A stretch of DNA of 64,000 nucleotides from Colimorpha sp045576855 (lineage in GTDB: Bacteria > Bacteroidota > Bacteroidia > Bacteroidales > P3). The stretch's first letter is position 1; the number at the start of each line of letters is the position of its first letter. Of the stretch, positions 53,629 through 59,607 are shown piece by piece. The position numbers were made by a program, and so were the translations under genes. A model generated the notes under the pieces. It saw nothing but the letters and a program-made list of their open reading frames with translations. It was not told where the DNA came from and searched no databases. The stretch is from contig JAZNHG010000052.1 in NCBI GenBank assembly GCA_045576855.1, forward strand, positions 66,078 through 130,077. Direction: 5' to 3'.

Positions 53629-53737
53629 TTTAACATTTCATCGCCCCGCCAACCAAGCGTCCGAAATGTTAAATAGGTAGGATGGTGGTAGGATGGTGGT
53701 AGGATGATGGTAGGTTGGTGGTAGGATGATACCCTTC
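53629..53737 (+). repeat. Dispersed element B, copy 3, with an 11-bp inverted repeat at its head
   Basis: TTTAACATTTC (53629-53639) and GAAATGTTAAA (53663-53673) are perfect inverted arms. Units of TAGGATGGTGG follow, ending GATGATACCCTTCGG. It directly abuts element C at 53743. Confidence 0.82.
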
Positions 53738-53742
53738 GGATA

Positions 53743-53959
53743 CGTGTTCAGTGTGCAGTGTTCAGTGAGCAGTGTTCGGCGAAAAAAAGCAGATGCACGC
53801 ATCCTATATACTTAACACTGAACACCGAACACATAACACTGCTCACTGTACACTGCCAACTGTCAACTGTCAACCATTCATTTTCAATTCTCAATTTTCA
53901 ATTTTCAACTCCCACCCTCTCAGCGTGCAGTTGGAATATGCAAGCAAAAAATTGTTAAA
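53743..53959 (+). repeat. Dispersed ~220-bp element C, copy 1
   Basis: Begins CGTGTTCAGTGTGCAGTG and contains CGGCGAAAAAAAGCAGATGC, words of CACTGAACA, GTCAACTGTCAACC and TTTTCAATT, then CCCACCCTCTCAG and TGCAAGC. The inverted copy is at 63776-64000. The central non-repetitive part is conserved, so it is one element. No credible gene. Confidence 0.85.
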
Positions 53960-54004
53960 AAAGCGACCCCACCCATTAATCACCTGTCTGCGAGAGGCTA
54001 AGCG

Positions 54005-54046
54005 TGCGGTCCGGTGGCGGCCGCAAGCGGCCGACACCGGACCGCA
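54005..54046. other. Very stable 42-nt hairpin upstream of pyrH
   Basis: TGCGGTCCGGTG and CACCGGACCGCA flank CGGCCGC-AA-GCGGCCG, giving 19 paired positions with one mismatch and a 2-nt loop. No T run follows, so it is not an ordinary terminator. It lies ~140 bp before the pyrH ATG. Confidence 0.75.
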
Positions 54047-54113
54047 CAGCCCCGGATGGAGGCTTCTGCCCCGGCGCGAAAGATTTTTTTCTTGCACGGA
54101 TAAAAACTTTTTT

Positions 54114-54122
54114 ATAATTTCG
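54114..54122 (+). promoter_or_regulatory. Probable -7 box (TAATTTCG) for pyrH-frr-birA
   Basis: TATAATTTCG, one mismatch from TAnnTTTG, about 60 nt before the pyrH ATG. Confidence 0.4.
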
Positions 54123-54183
54123 CAACATCCCGAGCCAAGTGGCATTTCGGGGTAGCAAACAGAGTAACAAACAGTTGACCAAG

Positions 54184-54891
54184 ATGAAATACAACCGAGT
54201 ACTGCTTAAATTGAGTGGCGAATCGCTCATGGGAACCCAAAGTTACGGCATCGACCCGCAGATGCTGACGCAATATGCCGCCGACATCAAGGCGGTGGTG
54301 GAGCGCGGCGTGCAGGTAGGCATCGTCATCGGCGGCGGCAACATATTCCGCGGCCTCAGCGGCGCCTCGAAGGGCATGGACCGCGTGCAGGGCGACTACA
54401 TGGGCATGATGGCCACCCTCATCAACAGCATGGCCCTGCAGGCCGAGCTGGAGAAGCAGGGGCTGCGCACCGAGCTGCTGGGCGGCCTGGCCATCGAACC
54501 CATCTGCAAAGCCATGAGCCGCCGCCGCGCCGTGGAGGCCATGCAGGAGGGACGCGTCGTCATCATAGGCGGCGGCACCGGCAACCCCTTCTTCACCACC
54601 GACACCGCCTCGACACTGCGCGCCGTCGAGGTGCAGGCCGACGTCATACTGAAAGGCACCCGCGTGGACGGCGTCTACACCGCCGACCCCGAGAAGGACC
54701 CCTCGGCCACCAAATATCAGCACCTCAGCTACAGCGAAGCACTGGAGAAGAAACTCAAGATTATGGACCTCACCGCCTTCGCACTGGCCGAGGACAACAA
54801 TCTGCCCATCTACGTCTTCGACATGAACCGCCCCGGCAACCTGCTCCGCGTGGTCCAGGGCGAGGAGATTGGCACCCTGGTAAGCAAGTAA
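54184..54891 (+). CDS. pyrH: Uridylate kinase
   Basis: A 235-aa hexameric UMP kinase of the amino-acid-kinase fold, giving UDP for RNA, DNA and sugar nucleotides. KYNRVLLKLSGESLMG starts the P-loop region, then VIGGGNIFRG, GDYMGMMATLINSMALQ, and KGTRVDGVYTADPEKDPSATKY, the family signature. The start at 54184 is the conserved MKYNR; an in-frame ATG 45 nt upstream adds a non-conserved tail. frr follows 19 nt later; pyrH-frr is a common bacterial pair. Confidence 0.97.
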   Translation: MKYNRVLLKLSGESLMGTQSYGIDPQMLTQYAADIKAVVERGVQVGIVIGGGNIFRGLSGASKGMDRVQGDYMGMMATLINSMALQAELEKQGLRTELLGGLAIEPICKAMSRRRAVEAMQEGRVVIIGGGTGNPFFTTDTASTLRAVEVQADVILKGTRVDGVYTADPEKDPSATKYQHLSYSEALEKKLKIMDLTAFALAEDNNLPIYVFDMNRPGNLLRVVQGEEIGTLVSK

Positions 54892-54910
54892 ACAATTAAT
54901 ACCACATACA

Positions 54911-55474
54911 ATGAACGACCTATCGAAAGCCTGCCTCGACGAGGCAAAGAACAGTATGAAGAGCTCGCTCAGCTTCCTGGACAAGGAGCTGGCGAAGATT
55001 CGCGCCGGCAAGGCCAACCCCGGCATGCTCGACGGCGTGAAGGTGGACTACTACGGCACCATGACCGAAATCAGCCAGGTGGCCAACATCAACACCCCCG
55101 ACGCCCGCTCGATCGTCATCCAGCCCTGGGAGAAAACCATCGTGGGCGCCATCAACAAAGCCATCCTCGACGCCAACCTGGGCTTCACCCCCCGCCACGA
55201 GGGCGACATCCTGCGCATCGTCATCCCCCCGCTGACCGAGGAGCGCCGCAAGGAACTCTGCAAGCAGGCCAAGACCGAGGTGGAGAACGCGAAGGTGAAT
55301 GTGCGCAACGTGCGCCGCAACGTGATGGACAAGGTGAAGAAGCTCAAGGACAAAGCCGTGCCCGAAGACGAGGTGAAACAGGTGGAAAAAGAGCTGCAGG
55401 ACATCACCGACAAGAACATCGCCGAGTGCGACAAGATATACACTGCCAAAGAAAAAGAGATCATGTCGATTTAA
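54911..55474 (+). CDS. frr: Ribosome recycling factor
   Basis: A 187-aa factor that, with EF-G, splits the post-termination ribosome. It has the three-helix-bundle motif FLDKELAKIRAGKANPGMLDGV, VDYYGTMTEISQVANI, and the C-terminal RRNVMDKVKKLKDKAVPEDEVK. Length is normal (~185). It follows pyrH and precedes birA by 14 nt, in which the TTGAAAA repeat lies. Confidence 0.97.
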   Translation: MNDLSKACLDEAKNSMKSSLSFLDKELAKIRAGKANPGMLDGVKVDYYGTMTEISQVANINTPDARSIVIQPWEKTIVGAINKAILDANLGFTPRHEGDILRIVIPPLTEERRKELCKQAKTEVENAKVNVRNVRRNVMDKVKKLKDKAVPEDEVKQVEKELQDITDKNIAECDKIYTAKEKEIMSI

Positions 55475-55479
55475 TTAAA

Positions 55480-55500
55480 AATTGAAAATTGAAAATTGAA
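55480..55500 (+). repeat. TTGAAAA word repeat containing the birA start codon
   Basis: Three copies of ATTGAAA(A). The TTG at 55489 is the only start codon in frame with the biotin ligase near its conserved N-terminus. Confidence 0.75.
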
Positions 55501-56229
55501 AAGTTCGACTCGCTAGAGTCAACCAACAAGTACTGTGAAGCCCTCGACCTCGCGCAGGTGGAGGACTTCACTTGCTATTGGGCTCTGGCGCAGACCGCCG
55601 GCATCGGCCAGCGCGGCAACCACTGGCACGCCGCTCCCGGGCAAAACCTCACCTTCAGCCTGGTGCTGCACCCCACATTCCTGCCTGCCAACCAGCAGTT
55701 CCGCCTCACCCAGGCCCTCTCCCTCGCCCTGGTCGATTTTCTTTCAACATTCAACATTCAACAATCAACATTCATCAAGTGGCCCAACGACATATATATT
55801 GACGGCCACAAAATCTGCGGCACCCTCGTCTCCACCCGCCTCTCCGCTCTCCACTCTCCACTCTCCACACTCCACTCCGCCGTGTGCGGCATAGGATTGA
55901 ACGTCAACGAGTGCGACTTCCCCGACTGGGTCCCCCACCCCACGTCGCTCAGCCTGCTGACGGGGCGGCAGTTCGAGTTGGAGCCCCTACTGCGGCAACT
56001 CCTGCAGTGTATCGAACAGCGGTACTGCGCCCTGCGCGATAGACTGGACCCCGAACCGGAATACCTGCGGCACCTGCTGAACCTTGGCGTGCCAGCGCGC
56101 TACATATATAATGAAGAGAATATCGAGGCCACCATCACCGGCGTCGACCCCCACGGCCGCCTGCAGCTGGCTGCCGCCGACGGCCGCCGCCTCTCGTGTG
56201 GCATGAAGGAAATCTCGTTTGTATTTTAG
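55489..56229 (+). CDS. birA: Biotin-[acetyl-CoA-carboxylase] ligase with repeat-derived segments
   Basis: A 246-aa biotin protein ligase without the N-terminal repressor domain. Catalytic landmarks: FDSLESTNKYC, QTAGIGQRGNHWHA (biotin loop), NLTFSLVL, KWPNDIYIDGHKICGTL, GIGLNVNE and a C-terminal SH3-like part. Translation apparently starts at a TTG in a TTGAAAA repeat. Two internal stretches are encoded by repeat words: residues ~85-95 (LSTFNIQQSTF) and ~118-131 (LSALHSPLSTLHSA), where other ligases have variable loops. The end overlaps the convergent gene by 4 nt. Confidence 0.9.
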   Translation: MKIEKFDSLESTNKYCEALDLAQVEDFTCYWALAQTAGIGQRGNHWHAAPGQNLTFSLVLHPTFLPANQQFRLTQALSLALVDFLSTFNIQQSTFIKWPNDIYIDGHKICGTLVSTRLSALHSPLSTLHSAVCGIGLNVNECDFPDWVPHPTSLSLLTGRQFELEPLLRQLLQCIEQRYCALRDRLDPEPEYLRHLLNLGVPARYIYNEENIEATITGVDPHGRLQLAAADGRRLSCGMKEISFVF

Positions 56230-57665
56230 CGCAACAGCGTCATCGTGCCTGCACCTGTTCGCACCCGCATGTCGGCCATCCGTATCCGATAGTGGTAGAC
56301 GTAGGCACCCTGCGGCACCGGACGCCCTTTGTGGGTACCGTCCCACGGAGCATGGATGTCGCGTGTGCTGTAGACCAGCAAACCCGTACGGGTATATATA
56401 TCCAATTCGAACTCATTCACCTCGCTTGTGGTGATACACCCGAAGCGGTTGTTGTCGTCGCGTCCGGGAGTAAACACATTGGGGAACCAGAAGGTAATGG
56501 TGTCTGCACTGATTGCCGGCAACGGCAGGCAGCGCAGGTGCATCACCACCAGCGAGTCGCACCCGTCGCTGGCCACGGTGTCGTGCGTGTAGATGCCGCC
56601 CGCCGTCAGCGTCTGCCCCTCGAAGAGCAGCGTTTCGCCCTGTTGAATGGTGTCGTAGAGGTGGGTCACCCAGGCTTGGTGAATGGAGAGCACCACCAGC
56701 GAGTCGCATCCGTGGCGGTCATTGAGGTAGAAATAGTGGGTGCCAGCGTCGAGAATGGTATCCGGTGCATATCGGCTGGGAGCGCCGCAAGGCACCGTGT
56801 CTGAGACAACAGCAGTTGTACTGCCCAGCACCGTGAGCGTCAGATTGATAAGGCAACCCGTAGTGTCGACATAGTGGTAGCGATGTGTCCCCAGCCGTGA
56901 GGTTTGTTCCGGGATGATGCGAAAACCGTGGCGGTAGTATCCCATCCACTGGCAAATAGTATCTGTGTAGTCCTCGGTGCAGTGGTATTCCGGTACCTCG
57001 TCGCTGATGCGTACATCGTCCACCAGCATGATGACGTCGTATATATCCTCTTGCCGTTCGGGACGGAAAGCGATGCGCCAGGGTTGGGGGAAGGTGTCGA
57101 AGTAGCGCCCCAAATCGATGTCGAACGTCTGTATGGCCTCTCCCTCTTCCCAGTCGGCCATGACCCGGATGGTGTCGAAAGGCACGTAGCTGTTGATGCA
57201 GTCGCCTTCGTTGGTGACATAGCCCAGTGCCAGCCAGGCACCTTCGCCGAGGTGCAAGGGGTTCCAGGGGTACCAGTCGGTACATTGATAGCTGGCCTTG
57301 AACTGCAACCGCCGCGGGGCCGTGGCCATCCGGGGCGAGACGGCGAAGGGCATGTAGGCTTTCCTTGGTGAGCTCTCCTGGTAGGCATTGGCACGGAGCA
57401 TCATCACCCTCTCGTTTGCGCTTCCATACAAGCCCAGCAGGCTGCGCCATCCCCACGAATGCACCCAGCACACGGTCCAGCAGTTGTCGCTCTCCTGGTA
57501 GGTATAGTCGCCGAACTGCTCTGCATGGCCGTTGTCATGTACGAAGCCGGAGTTGAAAGTCTCTACGTAGGGGAACGGTTCGGGCACGCACGTGTCGGCC
57601 TGACTGCGGGCTGTGGTGGCCAGCGTCAGCAGCAGAAGCAGTGCTATGAGCCGCCGCAAGGTCAT
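56226..57665 (-). CDS. Type IX secretion cargo with a gliding-motility-associated C-terminal (type B) domain
   Basis: A 479-aa exported protein. Signal peptide MTLRRLIALLLLLTLATTARS; a jelly-roll-like N-terminal domain (WTVCWVHSWGWRSL...LDIYDVIMLVDDVRIS region); three related modules with GCLINLTLTV, GCDSLVVLSI and GCDSLVVMHL; then the type B sorting domain FWFPNVFTPGRDDNNRF...LDIYTRTGLLVYST...WDGTHKGRPVPQGAYVYHYRI. Such proteins cross the outer membrane by the type IX system. Last gene of an ECF sigma operon. Confidence 0.88.
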   Translation of the reverse strand: MTLRRLIALLLLLTLATTARSQADTCVPEPFPYVETFNSGFVHDNGHAEQFGDYTYQESDNCWTVCWVHSWGWRSLLGLYGSANERVMMLRANAYQESSPRKAYMPFAVSPRMATAPRRLQFKASYQCTDWYPWNPLHLGEGAWLALGYVTNEGDCINSYVPFDTIRVMADWEEGEAIQTFDIDLGRYFDTFPQPWRIAFRPERQEDIYDVIMLVDDVRISDEVPEYHCTEDYTDTICQWMGYYRHGFRIIPEQTSRLGTHRYHYVDTTGCLINLTLTVLGSTTAVVSDTVPCGAPSRYAPDTILDAGTHYFYLNDRHGCDSLVVLSIHQAWVTHLYDTIQQGETLLFEGQTLTAGGIYTHDTVASDGCDSLVVMHLRCLPLPAISADTITFWFPNVFTPGRDDNNRFGCITTSEVNEFELDIYTRTGLLVYSTRDIHAPWDGTHKGRPVPQGAYVYHYRIRMADMRVRTGAGTMTLLR

Positions 57666-58156
57666 TGGCTGTGGTGCATGATTTTCTTGATGAGGAGGGC
57701 CACCACGGCATCGTACTGCTCCTCGGTGTCGGCGCAGAAGACGTAGACGGCGCGGCTGAGGTAGGAGACGCCCATGTAGCAGCTGGCAGCCACGTCGATC
57801 TGCTCACCCTCGATGGGGGCGTTTTCGCGCGGATTGCTGCGGCTACGGCGGGCGAAGAGCACCACATCGCTCCCCTCGCGCAGGTTGGCCTGCTGTTCGG
57901 GGGCCAGGTCGCCGATGAGGAACTCGCGCTTCATCCACTCCCAGCCCGCGTCGTCCTCGGCGGCGATGACGGTCACGTCGACCTTGGAATTGCTGTCAAG
58001 GGCAAAGTTAGAGACCGACGCCACCTTGACGTCGGGCTGCGAGGCGTAGCGCTGGTAGAGGTCTGTCTGGGCCGTGGCGGTCAGCGATGCCAGTATAAAC
58101 AGCGCCGACAGCGCCACCCCCTTAAACCTTAAACCATAAACGTTAAACCGCATCAT
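57662..58156 (-). CDS. Secreted protein of an ECF operon, perhaps DUF4252-like
   Basis: A 164-aa protein with a signal peptide (MMRFNVYGLRFKGVALSALFILASLTATAQ). The mature part (LYQRYASQPDVKVASVSNFAL; DDAGWEWMKREFL; YSRAVYVFCADTEEQYDAVVALLIKKI-like end) loosely recalls DUF4252 proteins, which often sit beside ECF sigma/anti-sigma pairs. The N-terminal residues are encoded by a GGTTTAAGG-type repeat. ATGA overlaps occur at both ends. Function unknown. Confidence 0.65.
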   Translation of the reverse strand: MMRFNVYGLRFKGVALSALFILASLTATAQTDLYQRYASQPDVKVASVSNFALDSNSKVDVTVIAAEDDAGWEWMKREFLIGDLAPEQQANLREGSDVVLFARRSRSNPRENAPIEGEQIDVAASCYMGVSYLSRAVYVFCADTEEQYDAVVALLIKKIMHHSQ

Positions 58157-58650
58157 ACCGTGAGGAATTTCCAGATATCGTTAATGACCGAGTCGGCCTC
58201 GCACTGGTTGTTGCACATCACCACGGGGTCTTCGTCCTCGACCGTATGCACTGCCACCGCCTCGACCACATGATGCACAGCGGCTGGCCGCACTGTAGCG
58301 ACTCGCTGTTTCGCGGTGGCGGGAACCACAGGGGCTGCCACCTCTGGTTGCTGTTCCACCAACGGCTCGGGCGAAGTTGTCACCACTTCGGGAACATCGG
58401 CCTCGGCCACAAGTGTCTCCGACACCTGCCCCGGAGCCAAGAGCGCGATTGCCACCGCACCGGACACTACCAGCCCCGCCACCGCAGCCACTACCGACCG
58501 ACGACGGCGCACGATGCCTCGGGCCCGCTGCTCGGCGCTGGCCATCACCTCGTCGCGATGTGTCAGCCGATTCAACTCGGCCAATTCGCTATCGCTTAGC
58601 GTTCCCTGCTGGTAATGCTCCAGCAATTGTTGTATGGTATCCGTTTTCAT
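58153..58650 (-). CDS. Probable anti-sigma factor, single-pass membrane protein
   Basis: A 165-aa protein. A cytoplasmic N-terminus (MKTDTIQQLLEHYQQGTLSDSELAELNRLTHRDE) fits the sigma-binding helices of Bacteroidota anti-sigma factors. One membrane helix at ~53-70 (VVAAVAGLVVSGAVAIALLA) is followed by a Pro/Val/Glu-rich periplasmic linker and a short Cys-containing end. It starts 8 nt after the sigma gene; the assignment rests on layout and context. Confidence 0.68.
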   Translation of the reverse strand: MKTDTIQQLLEHYQQGTLSDSELAELNRLTHRDEVMASAEQRARGIVRRRRSVVAAVAGLVVSGAVAIALLAPGQVSETLVAEADVPEVVTTSPEPLVEQQPEVAAPVVPATAKQRVATVRPAAVHHVVEAVAVHTVEDEDPVVMCNNQCEADSVINDIWKFLTV

Positions 58651-58658
58651 ATATTTAT

Positions 58659-59117
58659 CTACACTTCGTGTGTCATATTATACTTCAACTTTTTCACGGC
58701 TATAGCCATCAGGCGCTTGACAGTGGTAGGGCTCAACCCTACCAGGCTGGCTGTCTCAGGTATGGTGTAGCCATGCTCGCGGCGCAACTCCAGCACCTTG
58801 CGTTCGATTGGCAGCAGCATATTCTTACTCTCGCGCAACTCTGCCAACAGCCGAGGGTCCGAATCCGGCAACGGCACAGTGGACTCGTCATAGGCTGTCA
58901 GGCGGCGACGGTATCGCAGGATATTGATGCATTCATGCTCTGTGGCACGGAAACAATAGGACACCATATCACGTACACCCACCCTCACCAATGTCTGCGT
59001 TACGGCCTCCTGCACTGCATCCTTGGCATCATCCTCATTGTCAAGAATAGCCATCGCCCGACAGTAAAAGTCGAGATAGCGTTCTTCCAGAATATGACGC
59101 TTTCGAGCCGATTTCAT
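58659..59117 (-). CDS. ECF-type RNA polymerase sigma factor
   Basis: A 152-aa sigma-70-family protein. Region 2: YLDFYCRAMAILDNEDDAKDAVQEAVTQTL and the -10-recognising part MVSYCFRATEHECINILRYRRR. Region 4: LPIERKVLELRREHGYTIPETASLVGLSPTTVKRL, a helix-turn-helix. First gene of the sigma / anti-sigma / secreted protein / type IX cargo run, which it probably controls. A short upstream stretch CATTTTGCACCCGC resembles the tRNA promoters. Confidence 0.9.
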   Translation of the reverse strand: MKSARKRHILEERYLDFYCRAMAILDNEDDAKDAVQEAVTQTLVRVGVRDMVSYCFRATEHECINILRYRRRLTAYDESTVPLPDSDPRLLAELRESKNMLLPIERKVLELRREHGYTIPETASLVGLSPTTVKRLMAIAVKKLKYNMTHEV

Positions 59118-59166
59118 GACCTATAGACGACGAGCGGGTGCAAAATGGCTCATTGATTAACATTAA

Positions 59167-59607
59167 TTAACAATAATGTGGCAAATCGGGCAGTTGGCGG
59201 AGTGTTCCGTGGAGGTAGTCTATCTCTATGACCACCCGCTGGCGACCATTGGTGAGCAGCAGCAAGGGCACATGCAGAACGGTGTTGTAGCGGCAAGCCT
59301 GGTCACATACACGCTGGTTGATAGGCACGTCTGGGCGCTTGCACTCGACGATGATATGGGGATGGCCTCCAGTGTCGAATACCACTATATCGCACCGGCG
59401 AGACTGCCCATTGACAGTGATAGCGCCCTCGACCTGCATCAATTCCAGCGGGTAACCGTATCCCTCGTGCAGCACGCGGATAGTGAGCTGGCGCACTTCT
59501 TCCTCGGGCGTCAGCGCCACCCATCGGCGCCGCACGGGGTCCAACACCTCGCGACGGCCATCGACCTCACGCAAGGGTGTATCAATATATGGTGCTTTCG
59601 TCGCCAC
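59167..59607 (-). CDS. HsdR N-terminal-domain (PD-(D/E)XK) protein
   Basis: A 146-aa stand-alone HSDR_N nuclease-like domain. Core: LTPEEEVRQLTIRVLHEGYGYP, RRCDIVVFDTGGHPHIIVECKRPDV with the Asp and E-x-K catalytic pattern, and a Gln-rich QRVCDQACRYN helix (the QxxxY-like motif). No methylase or specificity subunit is nearby, so it is not a restriction system by itself. Its start overlaps the TonB receptor end by 26 nt; function unknown. Confidence 0.82.
   Translation of the reverse strand: MATKAPYIDTPLREVDGRREVLDPVRRRWVALTPEEEVRQLTIRVLHEGYGYPLELMQVEGAITVNGQSRRCDIVVFDTGGHPHIIVECKRPDVPINQRVCDQACRYNTVLHVPLLLLTNGRQRVVIEIDYLHGTLRQLPDLPHYC

Noticed and set aside
53758..53958. Small ORF (about 66 codons) inside element C, also present in the inverted copy
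   Set aside because: The translation (HCQLSTVNHSFSILNFQFS and similar) only reflects the repeat words; such ORFs are a known annotation artefact.
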